Position numbers and translations under genes: made by a program. From NCBI GenBank assembly GCA_963664675.2, contig CAXXLB010000014.1, positions 620,001 through 684,000 of the forward strand: DNA of 64,000 nucleotides, in the 5' to 3' direction. The notes under the pieces are model-generated. The model saw only the letters and a program-made list of their open reading frames with translations. It was not told where the DNA came from and made no database searches. Below are positions 1 through 7,040 of the stretch, piece after piece. This DNA is from JASGMR01 sp963664675 (GTDB lineage Bacteria > Thermotogota > Thermotogae > Petrotogales > Kosmotogaceae). Each line of letters begins with the position of its first letter. Positions within the stretch are counted from its first letter, which is position 1.

Positions 1-45
1 TAATACCAACAATTTACTTTTTGATAATTTGATTTCTTGCGCCAT
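1..45 (-). CDS. 5' end of an unidentified gene leaving the window
   Basis: Only the first 15 codons are visible. The ATG lies at 45-43 on the minus strand, with a strong GGAGGA ribosome binding site at 52-57. The visible peptide is MAQEIKLSKSKLLVL, too short to assign to a family. A terminator-like hairpin sits between this gene and a short upstream ORF, so its expression may be controlled by attenuation. Confidence 0.6.
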   Translation of the reverse strand, partial: MAQEIKLSKSKLLVL

Positions 46-80
46 AGAAAATCCTCCATATATAAAATAAATTTAAGCCA

Positions 81-108
81 AAAAAAAACCCCGTAAATAC
101 GAGGTTTT
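81..108 (-). terminator. Intrinsic terminator or attenuator in the leader of the 1-45 gene
   Basis: Read on the minus strand, AAAACCTC (108-101) pairs with GGGGTTTT (92-85), with one C/A mismatch and an 8-base loop, followed by a T run. It lies about 35 bases upstream of the start codon of the leftward gene and directly after a 25-codon ORF. There is no other minus-strand gene immediately to the right for it to terminate, so an attenuator role is plausible. Confidence 0.6.
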
Positions 109-185
109 CAAAATTGGAAAAATATGCCTGTTTTCTTTTGATTTTTTATTTTAAGTTGTATTTTTCTGTAAAAAACTATTTTCAT
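108..185 (-). CDS. Possible 25-residue leader peptide
   Basis: A short minus-strand ORF starts with ATG at 185-183, preceded by a good purine-rich binding site (AAGGGGGAAG), and stops with TGA at 110-108, where the terminator stem begins. The peptide starts MKIVFYRKIQ, ends GIFFQF and has six lysines, without a marked run of one amino acid. A possible -10 (TAAAAT) lies around 211-216 on the minus strand. The position fits a translated leader controlling the downstream hairpin. It could equally be a chance ORF. Confidence 0.3.
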   Translation of the reverse strand: MKIVFYRKIQLKIKNQKKTGIFFQF

Positions 186-306
186 ACTTCCCCCTTGCAG
201 ATCTATGTGATTTTACACGAATTGAACAGATTAAATGTTTCTTAAATATGACAAATTAAAAAAAAGTTTTATAATCAATAACGGAATTCAAGATTTATAA
301 CTATGA

Positions 307-324
307 TATAATATGTGGGGTGAT
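307..324 (+). promoter_or_regulatory. -10 box and ribosome binding site of the hydrolase gene
   Basis: TATAAT at 307-312 is followed closely by GGGGTGAT at 317-324 and the ATG at 328. No good -35 is visible. A start site 6-8 bases after the -10 would leave a leader of only about ten bases. Confidence 0.4.
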
Positions 325-327
325 AAA

Positions 328-969
328 ATGGACATTTTTTGGTATGGACATTCTTTTTTTAAGATAGTTATAGAGGATAAGGTTATTTTCGTGGATCCTT
401 ATGATGAATCTGTGGGATATTCTATACCCCAGGGACTTTTTGGAAATGTCGTTTTGGAGAGTCATCAACATTATGATCATAACAACGAGAAAATAATTTC
501 GGGTGATTATCAATTGATAAAGAAATCCGGACGTTATGATTTGGATACTGTAAGAGTTACGGGTTTTGATACTTATCACGATAACGAAAGAGGTAAAAAA
601 AGAGGTAATAATATCGTATTTGTTATCGAATCAAAAAACTACAAGATAGTTCATCTCGGTGATTTGGGATGTTATCCTGAAGAAAGTTTTTATGATAGAG
701 TATATAAACCAGATGTCTTAATGGTGCCGGTTGGGGGAATTTATACGATAGATAAAGAAATTGCCTTTTCTATCGTTGAGAAGGCCGGCCCCAAATTGGT
801 TATTCCTATGCATTACAAGACTGAAAAGTTGAAATTCGATTTAGAATCGGTCGAAGGATTTATAAAAATGTTCAATAATGTATTTTATGAAGAAGCTCTG
901 AATATAAAAAATCCTGAAGAATTAAAACGGTACAATAATGATTTAATGGTTTTAGAATATCTTGGATGA
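328..969 (+). CDS. Metallo-beta-lactamase-fold hydrolase (UlaG/COG2220-like)
   Basis: A 213-residue cytoplasmic protein of the metallo-beta-lactamase superfamily. It opens with the family's W-x-G-H strand and has the metal-binding motif H46-x-H48-x-D50-H51. A later HLGDLG segment and a C-terminal PMHYKT segment match the other metal-ligand regions of small Zn-dependent hydrolases such as UlaG. I chose the ATG at 328 rather than the in-frame ATG at 313 because the GGGGTGAT site lies just before 328 and because family members begin close to W-x-G-H. The substrate cannot be inferred. It overlaps the next gene by 8 bases and heads a unit leading into infB. Confidence 0.85.
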   Translation: MDIFWYGHSFFKIVIEDKVIFVDPYDESVGYSIPQGLFGNVVLESHQHYDHNNEKIISGDYQLIKKSGRYDLDTVRVTGFDTYHDNERGKKRGNNIVFVIESKNYKIVHLGDLGCYPEESFYDRVYKPDVLMVPVGGIYTIDKEIAFSIVEKAGPKLVIPMHYKTEKLKFDLESVEGFIKMFNNVFYEEALNIKNPEELKRYNNDLMVLEYLG

Positions 970-1282
970 TAAAATTTTAAAGTTAGTTCAAATTGCTAAA
1001 AAGGGAAACTTTTTGGTTTTTGGAAAGGAAGGTATAAGAAAATATATTAATTCTGCATTATGTGATAAAGTTTTAGTGATGGCGAATGATGTTAGTGATA
1101 AAATTTTACGTGATTATAAAAGAAGAGCGGAAAACAGTGATGTTGATATCGTAATTTTAAGAAAATATTCTAAAAATGATATTGGAAGAGCTATTGGAAA
1201 AGATCGGATTTCTGTGATAGGAATAAACGAGAAAAATTTAGCGTTTGAAATAAAGAGGATTATAAAGGCGACCCGGAGGTGA
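962..1282 (+). CDS. L7Ae-like ribosomal/RNA-binding protein (YlxQ family)
   Basis: A 106-residue basic protein with the L7Ae/L30e-type pattern: an N-terminal helix-strand (KLVQIAKKGN), a central VLVMANDVSDK segment and a C-terminal VIGINEKNLAFEI. It sits directly upstream of infB, where YlxQ-type proteins are found in many bacteria. Family members bind kink-turn RNA, but the role of the bacterial protein is not well defined. The start is a TTG at 962 overlapping the end of the previous gene, with no clear binding site, so translation is probably coupled. Confidence 0.75.
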   Translation: MDDKILKLVQIAKKGNFLVFGKEGIRKYINSALCDKVLVMANDVSDKILRDYKRRAENSDVDIVILRKYSKNDIGRAIGKDRISVIGINEKNLAFEIKRIIKATRR

Positions 1283-1289
1283 AAACTTA

Positions 1290-3455
1290 GTGTCAAAGAA
1301 ACGAGTATATGAATTAGCAAAGGAATTGAATATTTCCGCAAAGGAATTGATAGATGAATTATTAACTCTAGGGGTTGAGGTTAAGAATCACATGTCGTCC
1401 ATTGACGACGATATAGTGTCTACTATAAAAGAACTTTACGTAGATGATAAAAAAGGAGAAAAAAAAGAAAAAACTATTAAGAAAATTTCATCAAAACCTA
1501 AACCCAAAGATATAAAGAATTTTGAGAAAAAGGAAACTGAGAAAAAGGAAACTGTGAATAAAGATAAGAAAAAAGAGGAAGAAAAGAAAACGGGAAAACC
1601 TAAAAGGAAAAATGAACGGAAAAGATTTAAAGAAGAGATAAAAGAGAAGAAAGTTGAAAAAAAAGAGGAAGAAATTGTAAAAACAGTGAATGTGAAGCCT
1701 GAAGATTTGAAATTGGATATTTTATCACAAAAAATGAAAATCCCCGTATCAAAAATTATTAAAGACCAATTCATGAAAGGATTAATTCTCAGACCAGGGC
1801 AATCGTTATCTCTTGAAGATTCTATAAGTTTAGCGGAAAATTATGGATGGGATTTAGAAATTATAGAAGAAGAAATAATTGACCCCATAGAAAAATTAAA
1901 AAAGAATTATGATGAATTATATGAAAAAAATGAGTTGGTTTTAAGACCTCCTGTGGTGACTGTTATGGGGCATGTCGATCACGGAAAGACGACTTTATTG
2001 GATAATATCAGAAATACTAAAGTTGCCGATAGAGAGGCGGGAGGAATAACCCAAACGATCGGGGCCTATCAGGTGGAAGTTGATGGGAAGAAAATAACCT
2101 TTATTGATACTCCGGGGCATGAAGCTTTCACGGAAATGAGAGCGAGAGGTGCTCAGGCAACAGATATTGTTATTTTGATGGTAGCTGCAGATGACGGAGT
2201 TATGCCTCAAACGATAGAAGCTTATAATCATGCAAAAACAGCCAATGTTCCAATTATTGTTGCTATTAACAAAATTGATAAACCCAATGCAAATGTCGAG
2301 TTTACAAAACAACAATTGGCTTCAAAACTGAAATTAGTTGCTGAAGATTGGGGAGGCGATACGGTCACAGTACTTATTTCAGCAAAAACAGGAGAGGGCG
2401 TTGATGAGCTTTTGGAAATGATCCTCCTTGTTTCGGAGATGGCGGATATAAAGTGTTATCCTGAGGGAAAAGCAAGGGGTATAATAATAGAATCAAATTT
2501 AGACAAAGCAATTGGTCCGGTTGCCTCCGCTATTATAAAAGACGGTATTTTGAAATTGGGAAATTATATTGTCGCCGGTCAAACATGTGGTAAAGTAAAA
2601 GCTTTAACCGTTGGAAGAAAAAGAGTGAGATTTGCAGAGCCATCCCAGGCGGTTCAAATTTTAGGATTTAATGATGTTCCCGATGTACATTCTATTATTT
2701 ATGTAGTTGATAATCTGGAACAGGCAAGACTTATTTCCGATTTTGAAAAGCAGATGCAAAAGAAAAAGGACAATCTTAAGGGAAACAGACATATACGTCT
2801 TGAAGATCTTGTAAAAGGCGAAAAGGAAAATAAAGAACTCAATCTTATTTTAAAAGCGGAGTCTTTTGGATCGGTTGAAGCTTTAAAACAGGCTATTGCT
2901 AAGCTTGAAAATGATGAGGTTCATATAGAAATAAGACATGCTAGTATCGGAGCTATAAATTCAAGTGATATTTTATTGGCTTCCGCATCAAATTCGGTAG
3001 TTTTAGGTTTTAAAGTTAAACCGGATGCATCTGCAAGAAAGCAGGCTGAAATAGAAGATGTTCAGATAAAAACATATGATATAATATTTGAGTTGATAAA
3101 TGACTTGAAGAGGGCTTTGGAAGGCTTATTAGAACCTGAAAAAGTGGAAGAGATTTCCGGTTCCGGTGAAATAAAAAAAGTATTCAAAATCAACAAAGTT
3201 GGATCAATTGCCGGAGTTCAACTACATGAAGGATACGCATCTAAGAAAGGTTTTGTAAGAATATACAGGAATAATCAAGAAATTTTTGATGGGAAAATTG
3301 AGTCGCTAAAACATTACAAAGATGAAGTCAGTCAGGTTTCAGCACCCCAGGAATGTGGAATCAAGTTTTTAAAATTTGATGAAATAGAAAGCGGGGATCA
3401 ATTACAATTCAGAGTAATGAAAGAAGTAAAGAAAACCATAGATTTTAAAAAATAA
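1290..3455 (+). CDS. infB: Translation initiation factor IF-2
   Basis: A 721-residue GTPase that brings initiator fMet-tRNA to the 30S subunit. Residues 1-50 are the IF2_N three-helix domain. About 55-130 is a charged Lys/Glu linker, and a second IF2_N-like domain follows at about 140-190. The G domain has the expected motifs: GHVDHGKT (G1), DTPGHEAF (G3), NKID (G4) and SAKTGEG (G5 region). The C-terminal domains, including the fMet-tRNA-binding C2 region, are complete. The GTG start at 1290 has GGAGGT at 1275-1280. The linker is shorter than in E. coli IF-2, so only one isoform is likely. Confidence 0.98.
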   Translation: MSKKRVYELAKELNISAKELIDELLTLGVEVKNHMSSIDDDIVSTIKELYVDDKKGEKKEKTIKKISSKPKPKDIKNFEKKETEKKETVNKDKKKEEEKKTGKPKRKNERKRFKEEIKEKKVEKKEEEIVKTVNVKPEDLKLDILSQKMKIPVSKIIKDQFMKGLILRPGQSLSLEDSISLAENYGWDLEIIEEEIIDPIEKLKKNYDELYEKNELVLRPPVVTVMGHVDHGKTTLLDNIRNTKVADREAGGITQTIGAYQVEVDGKKITFIDTPGHEAFTEMRARGAQATDIVILMVAADDGVMPQTIEAYNHAKTANVPIIVAINKIDKPNANVEFTKQQLASKLKLVAEDWGGDTVTVLISAKTGEGVDELLEMILLVSEMADIKCYPEGKARGIIIESNLDKAIGPVASAIIKDGILKLGNYIVAGQTCGKVKALTVGRKRVRFAEPSQAVQILGFNDVPDVHSIIYVVDNLEQARLISDFEKQMQKKKDNLKGNRHIRLEDLVKGEKENKELNLILKAESFGSVEALKQAIAKLENDEVHIEIRHASIGAINSSDILLASASNSVVLGFKVKPDASARKQAEIEDVQIKTYDIIFELINDLKRALEGLLEPEKVEEISGSGEIKKVFKINKVGSIAGVQLHEGYASKKGFVRIYRNNQEIFDGKIESLKHYKDEVSQVSAPQECGIKFLKFDEIESGDQLQFRVMKEVKKTIDFKK

Positions 3456-3478
3456 AGAGAGAGTTTATCTCTCTTTTT
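3454..3478. terminator. Shared bidirectional terminator of infB and the convergent kinase gene
   Basis: AAAGAGAGA (3454-3462) pairs perfectly with TCTCTCTTT (3468-3476) around a five-base loop, with a T run on the plus side and an A run giving U's on the minus side. It overlaps the infB stop codon. Confidence 0.85.
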
Positions 3479-5288
3479 ATTTTGTCCACGTATTTTTTTC
3501 GAAAAGCAAATTAATACTTACCGCTCCTATCCCGCTGTTTAAACCAACCACGGGCGAAATGTCCATTATATATTCCGGTTTTTTGTTGATCATTTTCTCA
3601 ATAAGCTCACTGAATTTCTTTGCTGCATTTATATCATGGGCATGATTTATATTATATGAGATAATTCCGTAATCTTTATTCAAATAATCTATAGTTTGCA
3701 ATATTCTTTTTATACTTTTTTTCCTGCTGAATTCTTTGCCTATTAAAATGGAATTCCCTTCATTATCCATTGATACTATTGGCTTCAGATTCATCGCTTT
3801 TGCCAGAAATCCTTTTAATGGTGAGACGCGACCTCCCTTTACAAAGTATTTAAGGGTGTTGACCGCCACAAAAGTTCTTATATTATTTTTTGTTTTATTG
3901 ATTTCTTCAACGATTTCATCATGAGATAATCCCTTTTCTATCATACGGGCAGCTTCAATTACCAAAAGTCCTAATGAGCCGGAAACTTGCGTGGAATCGA
4001 TAACATCAATCTTTTTATTTTTAATTCTTTCGGAAGCTTTTTTGCTCGATTGGAATATACCGGAAAATTTTTGGGTCAGATGAATAGATATTATTGAGTC
4101 ATAATGACTACTCAAAAAAGAATACAAAGAATGAAACTTTCTTTCACCGGGTTGCGATGTAGTTGGATATTTTTTCGTCTTTTCTAACAAATTATAAAAT
4201 TGGGCAGGATGCAAGGTGACTTTATCCAGATAATCTGCTCCCTCAATATCGATAATTAATGGGACAACCTGAATTTGATATTCGTCGATGATTTTCTGTG
4301 GAATATCACATGTCGAATCAGTGACAAGAGCGATATTAAATTTCTTTTTCCTGTTTATAAAATATTGCATTTTCATGTCATCGATTTTTTGATTTTTTAT
4401 CTTTCCGAACGGTCTCAAATCTGTGAATAAGTCCGCGGGGTTATTTGTATGAACATGAATATGCATCAAATTTTCAGAGCCAACGATTACAGATGAAGAT
4501 CCATAAGAGTCCAAAATTGATTTTATTTTTTCTCTGTCAATATCGCTGTTTCCATATATATTTGCCTCGGTACAAAACCTGTCTTTGTAATTGTAATCTT
4601 CATCAATAGTTATTTTAAAATTTGTATTTATTTGATTTGTTTCCAATATTGGTTTTTCATACGGCTTGCCCTTTTCAATAAATTTTTTCATTCCTTCAAG
4701 AAAGGATACAAAACCCTGTGCGCCGGCATCTACAACTCCCGATCTCTTTAAAATATTCAATTTTTCCGGAGTTTTTTTGAGAGAAGTTCTGGCGATATCA
4801 AAGGCGCTTATAAAAAGATCCTTAAAATCATTTTTTAAATTTCTCAGTTTATATATTCCGCGGGACCATTCTTTAATGACAGTAAGCATTGTTCCTTCTG
4901 TAGGAACAGACATAGCATCGTAGGCATAATCTATGGCTTTGTAAGCACCTTCTGCAAAAGTTATAACATCAACTGTTCTATGATTTTTGAAGGCTTTACT
5001 CATTCCATGAAAATACTGAGCGAAGATTGCCCCGGAGTTACCTCTTGCCGATAACAGAGCAGAATCCGCCATCGACCACACTGTTTCACCAAATGAATCC
5101 GAAACTCTGGATAATTCTATCACGGATTGTAAGGTCGATGATAGATTAGTTCCCGTATCGCCATCGGCTATCGGAAATACATTTATTTTATTCAACGTAT
5201 CGGCCGTTTTTATCACTTCATGCGTTCCATGAACAAAAGCATTAAAAAAATCTCTTCCATTTAGGATTTTGATTATAACTACCTCCAA
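3477..5288 (-). CDS. DhaL/DAK2-DegV fusion, probable fatty acid kinase (FakA-FakB-like)
   Basis: About 600 residues. The N-terminal ~200 are a DhaL/DAK2 kinase domain with the nucleotide/Mg motif ADGDTGTN and the helix motif ARGNSGAIFAQ. A linker domain of about 100 residues follows. The C-terminal ~285 residues are a DegV/FakB fatty-acid-binding fold with TDSTCD, TTSQP and FSGIFQSS. In Firmicutes FakA phosphorylates fatty acids held by separate FakB proteins; here kinase and carrier appear joined, so an acyl-phosphate-forming role is likely but inferred. The start is uncertain. ATGs lie at 5315 and 5303, a TTG at 5288 has GGAG nine bases upstream, and the best binding site (GGAGGT, 5286-5281) faces ATA/ATC codons. 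A candidate -10 overlaps the 5315 ATG, which argues against that start. Confidence 0.88.
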   Translation of the reverse strand: MEVVIIKILNGRDFFNAFVHGTHEVIKTADTLNKINVFPIADGDTGTNLSSTLQSVIELSRVSDSFGETVWSMADSALLSARGNSGAIFAQYFHGMSKAFKNHRTVDVITFAEGAYKAIDYAYDAMSVPTEGTMLTVIKEWSRGIYKLRNLKNDFKDLFISAFDIARTSLKKTPEKLNILKRSGVVDAGAQGFVSFLEGMKKFIEKGKPYEKPILETNQINTNFKITIDEDYNYKDRFCTEANIYGNSDIDREKIKSILDSYGSSSVIVGSENLMHIHVHTNNPADLFTDLRPFGKIKNQKIDDMKMQYFINRKKKFNIALVTDSTCDIPQKIIDEYQIQVVPLIIDIEGADYLDKVTLHPAQFYNLLEKTKKYPTTSQPGERKFHSLYSFLSSHYDSIISIHLTQKFSGIFQSSKKASERIKNKKIDVIDSTQVSGSLGLLVIEAARMIEKGLSHDEIVEEINKTKNNIRTFVAVNTLKYFVKGGRVSPLKGFLAKAMNLKPIVSMDNEGNSILIGKEFSRKKSIKRILQTIDYLNKDYGIISYNINHAHDINAAKKFSELIEKMINKKPEYIMDISPVVGLNSGIGAVSINLLFEKNTWTK

Positions 5289-5305
5289 ATAAGAAAACTC
5301 CATCA

Positions 5306-5335
5306 ATTTTATCATTTTTGATTATTCATAAACAA
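5306..5335 (-). promoter_or_regulatory. Candidate promoter of the DhaL-DegV gene
   Basis: On the minus strand TTGTTT (5335-5330) and TAAAAT (5311-5306) are 18 bases apart. The match is moderate. If used, transcription would begin near 5299 and the gene would have to start at 5288 or later. Confidence 0.35.
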
Positions 5336-5421
5336 TAATATTGAGTAGATATACAATTCAATTATTAATGATAAATGTGGTAATATTTTTAAGAAATAAA
5401 ATTTTATTTGGGGAGAATAAT

Positions 5422-6036
5422 ATGTTTTCAATTTTAAACAATAAATATCTGGCAGTGGAAGGCGTAATAGGAGTTGGGAAGACTACTCTGGTAAAAAAGT
5501 TATCGAGGTATTTTTCTGTCCCTTATTATTTGGAAATTGTTGAAGGTAACCCGTTTTTGGCGAAGTTTTATGAAAATATGGAAAAATGGGCATTTCAAAC
5601 TCAGCTCTTTTTTCTTTTAAGCAGGTTTGATCAGGCAAATGAAATGAAAAAGACATTTATCCAGGGATCAGGGGTAATATCAGATTATGCGTTTTATAAA
5701 GATTATTTATTTGCAAAATTGAACCTTAAAGGCGATCAATTTGCCTTGTATGAAAAAGTATTTGATATATTAAAAAATCAGATAATGAAACCCAATTTGG
5801 TTGTATACCTTTACGCTGATTTTGAAACCATTATGAATAGAATATCGCTGAGAGACAGATCGTTTGAAAGAAAAATAAGTGAAGAGTACATTGCTTCGTT
5901 GATTGCTGAATATGAAAATTATGAAAAGGTATTTTCGGGTCTGGATATTGTCAGAATTGATACGACCGATCTGGATTTTGTAAAAAACGAAAATCATTTT
6001 AAGTATATTTGTAAGAGAATATTGGAGAGCATTTGA
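5422..6036 (+). CDS. Deoxynucleoside kinase, deoxyguanosine-kinase-like
   Basis: A 204-residue kinase of the dNK/TK2 family, which uses ATP to phosphorylate deoxynucleosides for salvage. It has the P-loop GVIGVGKTT near the N-terminus, WAFQTQLFFL (substrate-pocket helix) and a lid region R-x-SLRDRSFE. In place of the usual D-R-S it has SDYAFYKDYLFA, which resembles bacterial deoxyguanosine kinases. The ATG at 5422 is supported by GGGGAG at 5410-5415; the open frame extends further upstream to 5341 without a binding site. It overlaps a second paralogous kinase by four bases, as in the tandem dGK/dAK pairs of Bacillus and Lactobacillus. Confidence 0.85.
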   Translation: MFSILNNKYLAVEGVIGVGKTTLVKKLSRYFSVPYYLEIVEGNPFLAKFYENMEKWAFQTQLFFLLSRFDQANEMKKTFIQGSGVISDYAFYKDYLFAKLNLKGDQFALYEKVFDILKNQIMKPNLVVYLYADFETIMNRISLRDRSFERKISEEYIASLIAEYENYEKVFSGLDIVRIDTTDLDFVKNENHFKYICKRILESI

Positions 6037-6674
6037 TGATTGTTGGTATTTGTGGAAATATTGGAGCCGGAAAATCATCTTTAACAAAGCTTTTGGTAGA
6101 AAACTTTTCTTTGAGGTCTATTTTAGAAAATTACAATGAAAATCCTTATTTGGAGGATTTTTACAGCAGTATGAAATCCTGGGCATTCCATTCTCAATTG
6201 TATTTTTTAGTGAAAAAAATAGAGCTTATGGAAAAATTAAATGAAGATGGACTAATATATATTCAGGACAGAACCATATATGAAGATGTATTTATTTTTG
6301 CTAAAAATCTTTTTAGGATGGGTTTTATAACCACAAGGGATTGGAAATTGTATTTCAATATTTTCAACTTATCTGAGAGGAAAATTATTAAACCTTCATG
6401 TATTTTTTATATAAAATGTTCCGTTGATACTTTGAAGAAAAGAATAAACAAGAGAGGGAGAAATTTCGAACAAAATATGTCCGAGAAATACCTTTTCGAT
6501 TTGAATGCTTTATATGATGAATGGTACAAAAATTCAAATATTAAAAATAAATGGATCATCGATGGTGATAATTTTGATTTTATTGAAAACGTGACTGATA
6601 GAAAAAAGATTATAAAAGATATATCGGAAAACATTGGTAAAATGTCTTTTGGAATACAATCTATGCTTTTTTAA
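6033..6674 (+). CDS. Deoxynucleoside kinase, deoxyadenosine/deoxycytidine-kinase-like
   Basis: A 213-residue paralogue of the preceding gene. It has the P-loop GNIGAGKSS, WAFHSQLYFL and the classic DRTIYED motif, followed by VFIFAKNL, which is the pattern of bacterial deoxyadenosine/deoxycytidine kinases. The lid segment RINKRGRNFE is present. Translation starts at ATGATG overlapping the TGA of the upstream kinase, so the two are co-translated and may form a heterodimer, as reported for Lactobacillus. The specificity assignment is by motif only. Confidence 0.85.
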   Translation: MMIVGICGNIGAGKSSLTKLLVENFSLRSILENYNENPYLEDFYSSMKSWAFHSQLYFLVKKIELMEKLNEDGLIYIQDRTIYEDVFIFAKNLFRMGFITTRDWKLYFNIFNLSERKIIKPSCIFYIKCSVDTLKKRINKRGRNFEQNMSEKYLFDLNALYDEWYKNSNIKNKWIIDGDNFDFIENVTDRKKIIKDISENIGKMSFGIQSMLF

Positions 6675-6710
6675 AACACTATATTTAAAAAAGATGAAAC
6701 AAATAAGAAA

Positions 6711-6732
6711 AAAATCTTTATAAAGATTTTTA
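6711..6732 (+). terminator. Terminator after the kinase pair
   Basis: AAAATCTTTA (6711-6720) and TAAAGATTTT (6721-6730) form a perfect 20-base palindrome ending in a T run. It is nested inside a longer imperfect stem (6673-6683 with 6736-6749). Confidence 0.6.
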
Positions 6733-6757
6733 TATTATAGTGTAGTTTTAGTGTTCC

Positions 6758-6786
6758 TTGAAATAAGGGCTATTCTTTATTATAAT
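6758..6786 (+). promoter_or_regulatory. Promoter of rpmB
   Basis: TTGAAA (6758-6763) and TATAAT (6781-6786) are separated by exactly 17 bases, a near-consensus housekeeping promoter about 30 bases before the rpmB start. Confidence 0.85.
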
Positions 6787-6819
6787 GAATAGGTATGTAA
6801 ATATAGGGAGGCAAAGAAA

Positions 6820-7008
6820 ATGTCGAAAGTATGTGATGTATGTGGTAAAAAACCAATGGCTGGCAATACGGTGAGTCACTCTCATAAAAAAACCAGACGT
6901 TGGTGGAAACCAAATATACAAAAAGTTAAGATTGTAATGAATGGAGAAATTAAATCGATAAAAGTTTGTAGCAATTGTTTGAAATCCGGGAGAGTAAAAC
7001 GAGCATAA
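6820..7008 (+). CDS. rpmB: 50S ribosomal protein L28
   Basis: A 62-residue basic protein matching bL28. It is the zinc-binding form, with CDVC near the N-terminus and CSNC near the C-terminus, and the central SHSHKKTRRWWKPN segment typical of L28. It has a strong GGGAGG binding site, its own promoter and its own terminator, so it is transcribed as a single gene. Confidence 0.96.
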   Translation: MSKVCDVCGKKPMAGNTVSHSHKKTRRWWKPNIQKVKIVMNGEIKSIKVCSNCLKSGRVKRA

Positions 7009-7010
7009 TT

Positions 7011-7033
7011 AAAGCGAGCATAGCTCGCTTTTG
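7011..7033 (+). terminator. Terminator after rpmB
   Basis: AAGCGAGC (7012-7019) pairs perfectly with GCTCGCTT (7023-7030) around a three-base loop, followed by T's. It ends only about eight bases before the alr start codon. Confidence 0.9.
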
Positions 7034-7040
7034 TTAATAC

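Noticed and set aside
1436..1774. A 112-codon minus-strand frame rich in Phe and Ser
   Set aside because: It is the antisense of the Lys/Glu-rich linker of IF-2, where low complexity keeps the opposite strand open.
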